41,669 nt of DNA from Pseudomonadota bacterium (lineage in GTDB: Bacteria; Pseudomonadota; Gammaproteobacteria; Xanthomonadales; Xanthomonadaceae): assembly GCA_023419315.1 (NCBI GenBank), contig JAEZYE010000008.1:1-41669 (forward strand), read 5' to 3'. The position numbers and the translations under genes were made by a program. The stretch's first letter is position 1. Each line of letters starts with the position of its first letter. The notes beneath the pieces are model-generated. The model was given only the letters and a program-made list of their open reading frames with translations, had not been told where the DNA came from and made no database searches. Positions 15,728 through 23,839 of this stretch are shown here, piece by piece.

Positions 15728-16513
15728 TCAGACGTTGTTGTTCAGATAACCGAGCATGGAGTCGGTGGTGGAGATCGCCTTGGCGTTCATTTCGTAGGCG
15801 CGCTGGGTTTCGATCATGCTGACCAGCTCTTCCACGACGTTGACGTTGGAACCTTCCAGCGAACCCTGCACGACGTTGCCCAGGCCGTTGAGGCCGGGCG
15901 TGCCGTTCTGCGCGGGGCCGGACGCGGTGGTTTCCACGTAGAGGTTCTCGCCCTTGGCCTGCAGGCCGGACGGATTGACGAAATCGGTCAGCGTCAGCGA
16001 GCCGATTTCCACCGCGCCGCCGTCACCGGCCATCGTCACGCTGACGGTGCCGTCGTTGCCGATGGTCAGCGACTGCGCGCCTTCCGGCACCTGGATGCCG
16101 GGCTGCACCGGATAACCGCTGTTGGTCACCAGTTCGCCCTGCGCGTTGATCTGGAAGGAACCGTCGCGCGTATAGGCGGACGTGCCGTCGGGCAGCATCA
16201 CTTCGAAGAAGCCGCGACCGTTGACCATCACGTCGAGCGAGCGGCCGGTCTGCTGCGGATTGCCCTGCTGGAAATCCTTGGAGGTGGCGACCACGCGCAC
16301 GCCGGTGCCGAGCTGCAGGCCGGAGGGCAGCTGCGTCTGCTGCGAGGTCGAACCGCCGGGCTGGCGAATCTGCTGGTACAGCAGATCCTCGAAGCTCGCG
16401 CGATCGCGCTTGAAGCCGGTGGTGTTGGTGTTCGCCAGGTTGTTGGAGACCACGGACATGCGCGTCTGCTGCGCGTCCAGCCCGGTCTTGGCGACCCAGA
16501 GTGCTTGGTTCAT
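15728..16513 (-). CDS. flgG: FlgG, distal rod protein (261 aa)
   Basis: The N-terminus (NQALWVAKTGLDAQQTRMSV, NNLANTNTTGFKRDRASFED) and C-terminus (SNVNVVEELVSMIETQRAYE, AISTTDSMLGYLNNNV) are classical FlgG, and the length of 261 aa is standard. FlgG polymerises into the distal rod. The ATG at 16513 has GAGGAA about 8 nt upstream; the frame stays open far upstream only because the repeat block lacks stops. FlgG normally follows flgF directly, but here 1.4 kb of repeats separate them. A sigma-54 promoter at 16601-16616 gives flgG its own start. Confidence 0.96.
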   Translation of the reverse strand: MNQALWVAKTGLDAQQTRMSVVSNNLANTNTTGFKRDRASFEDLLYQQIRQPGGSTSQQTQLPSGLQLGTGVRVVATSKDFQQGNPQQTGRSLDVMVNGRGFFEVMLPDGTSAYTRDGSFQINAQGELVTNSGYPVQPGIQVPEGAQSLTIGNDGTVSVTMAGDGGAVEIGSLTLTDFVNPSGLQAKGENLYVETTASGPAQNGTPGLNGLGNVVQGSLEGSNVNVVEELVSMIETQRAYEMNAKAISTTDSMLGYLNNNV

Positions 16514-16600
16514 GACGTGGTTCCTCTTTGCGATTCGGATTCGGGAGTGGTGGAGCCGGCCCGCGTGTCTGGCGCGTGGACGGTTCCTTGCCCGAGTCAA

Positions 16601-16616
16601 AGCAAGAGCTGTGCCG
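16601..16616 (-). promoter_or_regulatory. sigma-54 promoter of flgG
   Basis: The minus strand reads CGGCAC, five nt (AGCTC), then TTGCT, matching the -24/-12 consensus TGGCAC-N5-TTGCW at all but the first base. Transcription would start near 16590, about 75 nt before the flgG ATG. It lies between flgG and the repeat block, so flgG-H-I-J-K-L can be expressed independently of flgB-F. Confidence 0.7.
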
Positions 16617-16714
16617 GAAAGGGGGGCGGTTTGCTGGCGGGGGTGTGGCGGAAAGTTGGCGGGGCGCGGGTGCCTGGGGGGCATTCGGGCGGCTTGGCCG
16701 GAGCGGGAGCCGTC

Positions 16715-16740
16715 GGGTGCAATGGGTGGAGCGCATTGCG
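16715..16740 (+). repeat. REP-like hairpin, outer left copy of block A
   Basis: The sequence GGGTGCAATGGGTGGAGC followed by GCATTGCG is a version of the GGGTGCAATAAGCGGAGCGC-GTTGC element found at both ends and inside both repeat blocks. Its GTGCAAT/ATTGC arms form an imperfect hairpin. Confidence 0.65.
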
Positions 16741-16770
16741 GCGCTTGGGGTCGAAAGTCGGGAACGGTCG

Positions 16771-17186
<416 letters not shown>

Positions 17187-17234
17187 CAGCCGCTGCGATT
17201 TTCCTTGCGATCATCGGCGATGCAGCAACCGCGC

Positions 17235-17260
17235 AGGAGGCAACAAGCGCAGCGCATTGC
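17235..17260 (+). repeat. REP-like hairpin, inner left copy of block A
   Basis: The sequence GCAACAAGCGCAGCGCATTGC is preceded by CAGCAACCGCGCAGG. The same context, with small changes, occurs around the inner copy of block B (23272-23298, opposite strand), which shows that the two spacers are homologous. Confidence 0.6.
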
Positions 17261-17388
17261 ACTGTTTTCGGTGAAGTTCCCCCGTGCACCAGACGACGCC
17301 CAAATACCAAAGCGGGTGCTCCTCTTCTTTCGAGTCTCGACGGCTCGCAGCCAAAGGCAACGATGCGACGTCGAACACCCTACAGACG

Positions 17389-17415
17389 CGGTGCAATGCG
17401 CTGCGTTGATTGCAG
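17389..17415 (-). repeat. REP-like hairpin, inner right copy of block A
   Basis: The plus strand reads GCGGTGCAATGCGCTGCG, the reverse complement of the copy at 17245-17263. The two inner copies face each other across about 130 bp of unique sequence. Confidence 0.55.
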
Positions 17416-17493
17416 CCTACGAAGAGAAGCCCACAGTCCCTGCTTGACCATCAACGGGTCGGGCCCATTTGAAAGTCATCGCTGTTACTCGCT

Positions 17494-17823
17494 CCAACGG
17501 ATAAGGCCGAAGGCCAAAATCCGTGCTCTTCCGCTCTTCCGCTCTTCCGCTCTTCCGCTCTTCCGCTTTTGACTCTCAGGCGCCGTAAAGCGAGCCGAGC
17601 ATCGCAGACGGCCGGGGCCGTAGAGGCGCCCCTGTCTGAGCGCAGCGAGTTTGGGCGCCGTGCCCCGGACGACGAGAAGCGCAGGGGCCCGGAGCGGCAT
17701 CGCCGCTCCGGCGAGTGTCCCGGCGCCGGCGGTTTTGGTTCCTTTTGACAAGACAAAAGGAACTCGCGCAAAGCGCGAAAGCTCTTGCTCTGGCTCTTGC
17801 TCTTGCTCTGGCTCTGGCGTTTG
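17494..17823 (-). repeat. structured repeat unit 2 (beta subfamily)
   Basis: This is the same architecture on the minus strand. The first array of GCCAGA/GCAAGA hexamers is at 17780-17823. The two core hairpins are at 17732-17779, and the longer CCGGAGCGGC hairpin variant lies in the GC-rich core. The second array is five octamers (GGAAGAGC, 17525-17564), and the closing hairpin has CGGAT/ATCCG arms (17498-17523). It pairs convergently with unit 1. Confidence 0.85.
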
Positions 17824-17879
17824 GCTCCCGCCTTCGGCCACCGCCGAAACACCGCCGAAACACCGCCACCCAAAACGGC

Positions 17880-17907
17880 GCAACGCGCTCCGCTTATTGC
17901 ACCCTGC
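17880..17907 (-). repeat. REP-like hairpin, outer right copy of block A
   Basis: The plus strand reads GCAACGCGCTCCGCTTATTG then CACCCTGC, a full-length copy in minus orientation. It ends 26 nt before the flgF stop codon, so the element abuts the gene directly. Confidence 0.65.
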
Positions 17908-17933
17908 TACCGCCCCGCTCGGGCGTCGCCCAA

Positions 17934-18686
17934 TCAACCGCCCAACCGCAGCAACTGATTCGAAGACTGCGCCATGTCATCGCCCGTCCGGATGACCTTC
18001 ACCTGCATCTCGAACTGACGCTGCAACTGGATCATCTGCACCAGCGCGCCCGCGGCATCGACGTTGCTGCCTTCCAGTACGCCGGTCGTCAGGCTGTTGC
18101 CCTGGGCCATGCCGGGCGGGGGCTGTTGCGGGTCGCTCTGGCGCATCAAGCCGTCCGCACCGCGATCCAGTTGCGACGCCGGAACATCCACGATGCGCAG
18201 GCGGGAGACCATCGCCATCGTCTGCGCGCCTTCGCCCTGCGGGATGATCGAGACCGTTCCGTCCGCGCCGATATCCAGCGCCTGCGCCGGCGGGATGGCG
18301 ATGGGATTGCTGTTTTCGTCCAGCAGCGGGCGACCGCCAGCGGTGACGAGTTGTCCGTTCGGGGTGACGCTCAGTTCGCCGTTGCGGGTGTAGGCGGTGC
18401 TGCCGTCGGCGGCCTGCACGGCCAGCCAGCGGCCGGGTTGCAGCGACACGTCCAGCGAGCGGCCGGTGGACATCTGCGCACCGACGCGGGAATCGAAGCC
18501 CGGATCAATCAGCACGGCGTCCACGCGCGACGGAAAGCCCTTGCCTTCGATCTTGAAGGCTTCGGTGCCGGCGAGGGCGGCCTTGAAGCCTTTCGTGTCG
18601 ACGTTGGCCAGGTTATGCGACACCGTGCCCTGCGCCTGCAACGAAGCGCGGGCGCCAGTCATGGCGACGTAGAGGGCTTTGTCCAT
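17934..18686 (-). CDS. flgF: FlgF, proximal rod protein (250 aa)
   Basis: The FlgF/FlgG family N-terminus (MDKALYVAMTGARASLQAQG, HNLANVDTKGFKAAL) and C-terminus (SNVDAAGALVQMIQLQRQFE) are present. It is shorter and more divergent than FlgG, as is normal for FlgF. FlgF is a proximal rod subunit exported through the flagellar type III system. It is the last gene of the flgB-C-D-E-F run. Immediately after its stop begins the repeat block that splits it from flgG. The ribosome-binding site is weak (CGAG). Confidence 0.94.
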   Translation of the reverse strand: MDKALYVAMTGARASLQAQGTVSHNLANVDTKGFKAALAGTEAFKIEGKGFPSRVDAVLIDPGFDSRVGAQMSTGRSLDVSLQPGRWLAVQAADGSTAYTRNGELSVTPNGQLVTAGGRPLLDENSNPIAIPPAQALDIGADGTVSIIPQGEGAQTMAMVSRLRIVDVPASQLDRGADGLMRQSDPQQPPPGMAQGNSLTTGVLEGSNVDAAGALVQMIQLQRQFEMQVKVIRTGDDMAQSSNQLLRLGG

Positions 18687-18754
18687 GGGGCGCGACTCGG
18701 GTTACGGAAACTGGAGACCGGGAACAAGGCGGAGCCTCGTCCCGGTGGGCATCA

Positions 18755-19975
18755 TCAGCGGATGTTGATCACGGTCTGGGTGATCTGATCCTGCGTCGAC
18801 AGCATCTGCGAGTTCGCCTGGAAGTTGCGCTGCGCGACGATCATGTTGACCAGCTGTTCGGTCAGATCGACGGTCGAGGCTTCCAGCGCGCCGGAGGCGA
18901 CCTGGCCGAAGTCGGAGGTGCCCGGTGCGCCGATGCGCGGATCACCGGAGGCGTAGCTGTGCGTCCAGGTGTTGTTGCCCTGCGACACCAGGCCCTGCGG
19001 GTTGGTGAAGTTGGCGAGCGCCACCTGGCCGATCGAGCGATCCACGCCGTTGGAATAGCGCGCGTACACCACGCCTTCCGGCGAAACGGTGAACTCGTTG
19101 AGCTTGCCGCTGGCGTAACCGTCCTGGCGCTGGTCCTTCTTCGCGAAGGCTTCGCCGTACTGGTTGGTGCCGCTGATGTCGAGCGTCATGTTGAGCACGC
19201 CCGCACCGGTGGTCGGGGTGAACGGGGCGAGGGTGATGCGCCCGTTGGCCGGGGTCGTCAGTGCGCCGTTGTTGTCGAACTGCACGGTGGTCGGCGCGCC
19301 CATGGCGGTGCCATCGACGTAGACGTGCACGTTCCATTCGTTCGGGTTGGCGGTCTTCACGTAGTAGACCGACTGCTGGTGGGCGACGCCGAGCGAGTCG
19401 TACACCGTCACCGAGGTGGTTTCGTTGTAGCTGTTGCCGTCGGTGGGGCTGAACGGCGCGATGGTCGGTTGTGCGGCGTTGCCGGGCAGGGTGACGGCCA
19501 GGTTCACCGAGGTCGTCGGCGACGGCGGGCTGTCGCTGGTGAGCAACTGCAGATCGACCAGGCTGCCGGTGTCGAAGCCGGTGCCGTCCGGACGCGGCGG
19601 GAACACCTGCAGGCGCATGCCGTCCGGCGTGGTGACGTAGCCATTGGGATCGCGCTGGAAGTTGCCGGCGCGGGTGTACAGCTGCACACCGTTGTTGCTC
19701 ACGGTGAAGAAGCCTTCCTGATCCACCGCCAGATCCAGATAGCGTCCGGTCTGGTTGATGTCGCCCTGCGAGAACTGCTGGGCCACGTTGGTCACGCGCA
19801 CGCCCGCGCCGATGCCGTTGCGCACCAGGCCGTAGCCGGTCGAGGAGAACACTTCGGCGAATTCCGCGCGCGACTCCTTGAAGCCGGTCGTGCCGACGTT
19901 GGCGATGTTGTGGGAAGTGACATTCAGGTCGGCGTTGGCCGCCTTCATGCCGGAGAGCGAACTGTTGAAAGCCAT
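18755..19975 (-). CDS. flgE: FlgE, flagellar hook protein (406 aa)
   Basis: It begins MAFNSSLSGMKAANADLNVT with SHNIANVGTTGFKESRAEF and ends LTEQLVNMIVAQRNFQANSQ, MLSTQDQITQTVINIR, the hook-protein signature. FlgE subunits form the hook under the FlgD cap. The length of 406 aa is normal for gammaproteobacteria. GAGGAG lies 6 nt before the ATG. It lies 43 nt after flgD and 68 nt before flgF. Confidence 0.96.
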   Translation of the reverse strand: MAFNSSLSGMKAANADLNVTSHNIANVGTTGFKESRAEFAEVFSSTGYGLVRNGIGAGVRVTNVAQQFSQGDINQTGRYLDLAVDQEGFFTVSNNGVQLYTRAGNFQRDPNGYVTTPDGMRLQVFPPRPDGTGFDTGSLVDLQLLTSDSPPSPTTSVNLAVTLPGNAAQPTIAPFSPTDGNSYNETTSVTVYDSLGVAHQQSVYYVKTANPNEWNVHVYVDGTAMGAPTTVQFDNNGALTTPANGRITLAPFTPTTGAGVLNMTLDISGTNQYGEAFAKKDQRQDGYASGKLNEFTVSPEGVVYARYSNGVDRSIGQVALANFTNPQGLVSQGNNTWTHSYASGDPRIGAPGTSDFGQVASGALEASTVDLTEQLVNMIVAQRNFQANSQMLSTQDQITQTVINIR

Positions 19976-20018
19976 GGTGAACTCCTCGCGTAGCCCGGGG
20001 GCCGTGGAATGTCAGGAA

Positions 20019-20696
20019 TCAGGAAGCCGACTTGCCGATGCGCAGCACGTAGTCGAGCGGAGCGGTGCCCAGGCCGGGCAGGTTGAGGTACAGGCCATCG
20101 GAGCCGATGGTCACGCTTTCCACCGTCGAATCGACGTAGGTGTTGAGCGCGCTCGCCTTGCCGCTGGCGTCGGTATGCGTGGCCTTGATCGCGTACGCGC
20201 CGGCCGCTGCGCGTTCGCCGTTGGCGAGCATGCCGTCCCACGCGAATGCGGTTTCACCCTTGCTCGCGTCGATTTCCAGCGTTTTGACGACCACGCCGCT
20301 GTCGTCGGTGATCTCGACTTTCACGGTGCCGGCGCTGGGCGCCATGACGAGCCCGCTGGCGCCGCCGCTCGCACCGATGGCGAGCTTTTCCGAAGGCACC
20401 AGCACCGCATGCCCGACCAGCGACGCGCCCTTGAGCACCTGGTCGCCGGTGAGCGCGCTGGTGAAGCCGGTCATCGTGGTGTTGAGATCGGTGATGCCCT
20501 GCACGGTGGACATCTGCGCGAGCTGTCCGATGAATTCGCTGTTGGACAGCGGCTTCAACGGATCCTGGTGCTTCAGCTGTTCGGTCATCAGGCGCATGAA
20601 TTCGGCCTGGCCGAGGCTGTCCTTCTTCTTTGCGGCAGCCGCGCCGGTCGTGCTGTTGTTGATGGAGGCGAACGGATCGCCATTGACGGTGGTCAT
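20019..20696 (-). CDS. flgD: FlgD, hook-cap scaffold (225 aa)
   Basis: The N-terminal part has LGQAEFMRLMTEQLKHQDPL followed by NSEFIGQLAQMSTVQGITDL, the FlgD motif. The C-terminal part (about 80-215) is the Tudor/Ig-like FlgD region (TAFAWDGMLANGERAAAGAY). FlgD caps the growing hook and is discarded when FlgK arrives. It lies between flgC (25 nt) and flgE (43 nt). Confidence 0.95.
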   Translation of the reverse strand: MTTVNGDPFASINNSTTGAAAAKKKDSLGQAEFMRLMTEQLKHQDPLKPLSNSEFIGQLAQMSTVQGITDLNTTMTGFTSALTGDQVLKGASLVGHAVLVPSEKLAIGASGGASGLVMAPSAGTVKVEITDDSGVVVKTLEIDASKGETAFAWDGMLANGERAAAGAYAIKATHTDASGKASALNTYVDSTVESVTIGSDGLYLNLPGLGTAPLDYVLRIGKSAS

Positions 20697-20721
20697 GCGG
20701 AGTCCCGGTCAGGAAAGGCGA

Positions 20722-21129
20722 TCAACGGCCCATGGTGAGGGTGGCCAGGGCAAGCTCCTTGGCCGTGTTCAACACTTCCACGCCGGCCTGGTAGCCGCGC
20801 GAGGCGGAAATGAGGTTGACCATCTGCGCGACCGGATCCACGTCCGGGGCGTAGACGTAGCCATCGGCGTCGGCCATCGGATGGCCGGGCTCGTAGCGTT
20901 TGATGGGCGGTGCTTCGCTCTGCGTGATCTCCTTCACCTGCACCGACGTCAGCGAGCCGTCGGCATTCAGCGGGCGCGCCTGGAAGACCGGTTCGATCGG
21001 TTTGTAGACCGCGTCGGGCGAGGAAGCGATGGAGTCGGCGTTGGACAGGTTCGAGGCAATCGTGTTCAAGCGCACCGACTGCGCCTGCAAGGCGGAACCG
21101 GCGACGTCGAAGATCGGCAGGTTGCTCAT
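20722..21129 (-). CDS. flgC: FlgC, proximal rod protein (135 aa)
   Basis: The rod-protein N-terminus (IFDVAGSALQAQSVRLNTI, ASNLSNADS) and C-terminus (DPVAQMVNLISASRGYQAGV, EVLNTAKELALATLTMGR) are characteristic, and the 135-aa length is standard. GAGG lies 8 nt before the ATG. The gene is 11 nt after flgB. Confidence 0.96.
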   Translation of the reverse strand: MSNLPIFDVAGSALQAQSVRLNTIASNLSNADSIASSPDAVYKPIEPVFQARPLNADGSLTSVQVKEITQSEAPPIKRYEPGHPMADADGYVYAPDVDPVAQMVNLISASRGYQAGVEVLNTAKELALATLTMGR

Positions 21130-21140
21130 GGCGTGGCCTC

Positions 21141-21530
21141 TTATTGCCCGGTGATCGCGGTGAGCATCGTGCGCACCTTGGATTCGATGAAGCTGAGCGA
21201 GGCGCGGTATTCCAGCGCTGCCCGGCCATAGGCCGCGCGCTCGGTGTCGGCATCGACGGTGTTGCCGTCGAGGCTGGGCTGCACGCCTTCGCGTTCGTGG
21301 ATCTGCGGACCGAGGTTCACCGCATCGGCCAGATGGCGCGCATCGGTGGCGCGCAGGCTGGAGGGCCGGGCCGCCGCGTTTTCCAGCACGGCCTGGAAGT
21401 TCAGATCCTTGGCCTTGTAATTGGGCGTGTCGGCGTTGCTCAGGTTGCTGGCAATGAGCTGCATGCGCTGCTCGCGCAGGGGCAGCGCCGTGGCGTGGAC
21501 GCCCAGGTAATCGGAAATCGGGTTGGACAT
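21141..21530 (-). CDS. flgB: FlgB, proximal rod protein (129 aa)
   Basis: The motif ATALPLREQRMQLIASNLSN, then ADTPNYKAKDLNFQAVLEN, is the FlgB N-terminal rod motif, and the C-terminus ends FIESKVRTMLTAITGQ. FlgB is the first rod subunit outside the MS-ring/FliE. It is the first gene of the flgB-F operon, with GGAG 6 nt before the ATG and a consensus sigma-54 promoter 34-49 nt upstream. Confidence 0.96.
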   Translation of the reverse strand: MSNPISDYLGVHATALPLREQRMQLIASNLSNADTPNYKAKDLNFQAVLENAAARPSSLRATDARHLADAVNLGPQIHEREGVQPSLDGNTVDADTERAAYGRAALEYRASLSFIESKVRTMLTAITGQ

Positions 21531-21563
21531 GGCAGGCTCCGGTCGGACCGTTGCCTGCGGTGC

Positions 21564-21579
21564 TGCAAGTCGTGTGCCA
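21564..21579 (-). promoter_or_regulatory. sigma-54 promoter of flgB
   Basis: The minus strand reads TGGCAC, five nt (ACGAC), then TTGCA, a perfect -24/-12 element. The predicted start is near 21553, giving a leader of about 23 nt. In Xanthomonadaceae early flagellar operons use RpoN with the activator FleQ, which fits. Confidence 0.88.
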
Positions 21580-21647
21580 CGACGCGGGCGAGCCGGCCCG
21601 GCTCGGCGGTCCGGGTTCGGGCAGGTCGGCGGCGGCGGCCCGTCAGA

Positions 21648-22601
21648 TCACGCGGCGCGGCGTGCGGCCAGCACCTGGTTGAGCCGGTTGAGGACGTAGT
21701 CGGCCAGTTCATGCGGGCTGTACTTGGCGACGAAGGCGTTCGCGCCCACCCGTTCGACCATCGCGTTGTTGAACACGCCCGAGAGCGAGGTGTGCAGCAG
21801 CACGTACAGCCCGGCCAGCCCGGCGTGGCGCCGGATTTCCGTCGTCAGCGTGTAGCCGTCCATCGCCGGCATCTCGATGTCGGAGATGACCATGGCGTAG
21901 CGTTCGGCCGGGTTCTCGCCCGAGGCGTGAATCTGCAAGAGGTGATCCAATGCCTGCTTGCCGTCGGACAGCAGCGTGGCGCTGACGCCGAGCTGGTCCA
22001 GCACGCTGCGGATCTGCGAGCGCGCCACGCGCGAATCGTCCACCACCAGCACCTGCAACGGCGGGGCGTCGGCCGGCAGCGCCATCTCCGGCGCGAGCGG
22101 GGCGTCCATGCGCGCCTTCGAGATGTCGGCCAGCACGCTTTCCACGTCGATGACCTGGATGAGCTCGCCCTGGAAACGCGTGACCGCGGTCAGGTAACTG
22201 GCTTCGGCGCCCAGTTCCGGTGGCGGATGGATGTCCTCGACCGCGATGTTGACGATGCGCTCGACGTCGCTGACCAGGAAACCCTGGACCGAGCGGTTGA
22301 ACTCGGTCACCACCAGATAGTTCGGTGCACGGCTGGGATCCGGATCCCGCTCGGGATGGCCGATGCTCAGGCCCAGATCGAGGACCGGAATCGAACGGCC
22401 GCGCACATCCGCAGCGCCCGCGAATTCGGCCGGCAGCCCGGGCAGCTGGAACAACGGCGGTCGCCGCAGCACCTCCTGCACCTTGAAGACATTGACGCCA
22501 AAAAGCTGACGCCCGCCCAGCCGGAACAGCAGCAGGGCGAGTCGGTTATGGCCGGCCAGACGGGTGCGCTGGTCGATGCGATTGAGCAGATCCTGGGTCA
22601 T
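21648..22601 (-). CDS. cheV: CheV, CheW-receiver coupling protein (317 aa)
   Basis: Residues about 20-165 are a CheW-like coupling domain (LLLFRLGGRQLFGVNVFKVQ, GRSIPVLDL). Residues 183-310 are a receiver domain with the acidic pair in VLVVDDSR and phospho-acceptor D241 in VISDIEMPAMDGY. CheV couples receptors to CheA and is tuned by phosphorylation. The conserved N-terminus (DLLNRIDQRTRLAGHN) supports the ATG at 22601. A FliA promoter ends only 7 nt before that ATG, so the mRNA would be leaderless or nearly so. Confidence 0.94.
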   Translation of the reverse strand: MTQDLLNRIDQRTRLAGHNRLALLLFRLGGRQLFGVNVFKVQEVLRRPPLFQLPGLPAEFAGAADVRGRSIPVLDLGLSIGHPERDPDPSRAPNYLVVTEFNRSVQGFLVSDVERIVNIAVEDIHPPPELGAEASYLTAVTRFQGELIQVIDVESVLADISKARMDAPLAPEMALPADAPPLQVLVVDDSRVARSQIRSVLDQLGVSATLLSDGKQALDHLLQIHASGENPAERYAMVISDIEMPAMDGYTLTTEIRRHAGLAGLYVLLHTSLSGVFNNAMVERVGANAFVAKYSPHELADYVLNRLNQVLAARRAA

Positions 22602-22607
22602 GCAGGC

Positions 22608-22634
22608 ATATCGGCCGGGGGACGGGGGGCTTTA
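22608..22634 (-). promoter_or_regulatory. sigma-28 (FliA) promoter of cheV
   Basis: The minus strand reads TAAAGCCC, 11 nt, GCCGATAT, an excellent match to TAAAGTTT-N11-GCCGATAA. The -10 element ends 7 nt before the cheV ATG, so the predicted start falls on or next to the initiation codon. Confidence 0.82.
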
Positions 22635-22750
22635 GGGGAGGGGGGGGGCGGGTTCGTGGTGGGCGGGGGCAAGGTCGGGCGTAATGGGGGAGGTGGGAGG
22701 TGTGTTGCGCTGTTGGGGAGGCGCGGGGTGGGTGGGATGGAGCGGCGCCG

Positions 22751-22777
22751 TAGGGTGCGGTAAGCGGAGCGCGTTGC
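22751..22777 (+). repeat. REP-like hairpin, outer left copy of block B
   Basis: The sequence TAGGGTGCGGTAAGCGGAGC followed by GCGTTGC is a full copy of the element, in plus orientation, before repeat unit 3. Confidence 0.62.
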
Positions 22778-22814
22778 ATGGCGTTCGGCGGTGGTGTTTT
22801 GGCTGGGGGCAAAG

Positions 22815-23196
22815 GCAGAGCCGGAGCCAGAGCGAAAGCAAGAGCAAGAGCCAAAGCAAGAGCCAAAGCAAGAGCCAAAGCTTTCGCGCTTTGCGCGAGT
22901 TCCTTTTGTCTTGTCAAAAGGAACCAAAACCGCCGGCGCCGGGACACTCGCCGGAGCGGCGATGCCGCTCCGGGCCCCTGCGCTTCTCGCCGGTCGGGGC
23001 ACGGCGCCCAAACTCGCTGCGCTCAGACAGGGGCGCCTCTGCGGCCCCGGCCGTCTGCGATGCTCGGCTCGCTTTACGGCGCCTGAGAGTCAAAAGCCGA
23101 AAAGCCGAAAAGCCGAAAAGCCGAAAAGCCGAAGAGCCGAAGAGCCGAAGAGCGGAAGAGCGGAAGAGCACGGATTTTGGCCTTCGGCCTCATCCG
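22815..23196 (+). repeat. structured repeat unit 3 (beta subfamily)
   Basis: The order is: a hexamer array of GCCAAA/GCAAGA/GCGAAA type (22815-22880); the TCGCGC-TTT-GCGCGA and GTTCCTTTTG-N6-CAAAAGGAAC hairpins; a core with the long CCGGAGCGGC-GAT-GCCGCTCCGG hairpin; ten octamers (AAAAGCCG grading into AAGAGCGG, 23092-23171); and a closing hairpin with CGGAT/ATCCG arms (23171-23196). It shares the beta features with unit 2. Confidence 0.85.
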
Positions 23197-23271
23197 TTGA
23201 GCGGGCGACAGCGGAGGCTTTGATGGACCGTGCTCTTGATGGCCTCGCAGGCACTTCGGCATTCGCAGGGG

Positions 23272-23298
23272 GCAACGCGCTGTGCTTATTGCACCCTG
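23272..23298 (-). repeat. REP-like hairpin, inner copy of block B
   Basis: The plus strand reads GCAACGCGCTGTGCTTATTG then CACCCTG, followed by CGCGGTTGCTG. This is the reverse complement of the context found at 17225-17260 in block A. Confidence 0.62.
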
Positions 23299-23347
23299 CG
23301 CGGTTGCTGTACTCCCACGGTGCGAGCACATCACGATTGCCTTCGCT

Positions 23348-23685
23348 CCAGACGGGTGAGGCCGAAGGCCAAAACCCGCGCTTTGGCTGTTGCTCTTGCT
23401 TGGCCGTTGCTGTTGCTGTTGCTTTCGCTCTTGCCCTTCCAGCGCCCTAAAGGGAGCCGAGCATCGCAGACGGCCGGGGTCGTAGAGGCGCCCCTGTCTG
23501 AGCGAAGCGAGTTTGGGCGCCGTGCCCCGGACGACGAGAAGCGCAGGGGCCCGGAGCGAAGCTCCGGCGACTGTCGGGCGCCAACGGTTTTGATTCCTTT
23601 TGACAAGACAAAAGGAACTCGCGCAAAGCGCGAAAGCTTTTGGCTCTTGCCCTTGCTCTTAGCTTCGGCTTCAGCTCGCTCCCGG
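23348..23685 (-). repeat. structured repeat unit 4 (alpha subfamily)
   Basis: Minus-strand copy. The first array is degenerate hexamers (23637-23685). The two core hairpins are at 23588-23634, the second with one mismatch. The core has the short CCGGAGC-TTC-GCTCCGG hairpin, the second array is GCAACA-type hexamers (about 23385-23450), and the closing hairpin has CGGGT/ACCCG arms (about 23355-23380). It is closest in kind to unit 1. Confidence 0.85.
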
Positions 23686-23789
23686 ACTTCGCCTGTCTCG
23701 CCAGCAACCCATCCACAACGCTGCAATGCCCCCCTCTATGCACCCAACCCGCCGCCCGATCTCCCCCACAAGCGACGCCAACCCGCCAC

Positions 23790-23805
23790 CGGCACACCCC
23801 TTGCA
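23790..23805 (+). promoter_or_regulatory. sigma-54 promoter of flgA
   Basis: CGGCAC, five nt (ACCCC), then TTGCA matches the -24/-12 element with one difference, the same first-base change as at flgG. The predicted start near 23817 leaves a leader of about 22 nt to the ATG at 23840 and almost none to the ATG at 23819. Confidence 0.72.
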
Positions 23806-23839
23806 TCCCCTTCCCCCGATGAACCCACGGACTCCGCCC

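Larger units (their letters stand above)
22602..23839. repeat. composite repeat block B between cheV and flgA
   Basis: This intergenic region has no credible gene. From left to right it holds the cheV promoter, a very G-rich stretch (22616-22760), a REP-like hairpin, a beta unit (+), a spacer with one inner REP hairpin, an alpha unit (-), a decayed outer REP remnant near 23708-23730, and the flgA promoter. Read on the minus strand it has the same order as block A (alpha facing beta, with a shared spacer). Confidence 0.85.

Noticed and set aside
23092..23171. Regular short repeats as a CRISPR array, prompted by the Cas2-like gene at 1255
   Set aside because: The period is 8 bp with no spacers, and no cas genes accompany it. 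The Cas2-like gene is 22 kb away and solitary.
22602..23839. Open frames across repeat block B, including the upstream extensions of cheV and flgA frames
   Set aside because: Same low-complexity repeat origin. The FliA and sigma-54 promoters place the true starts at 22601 and 23840.
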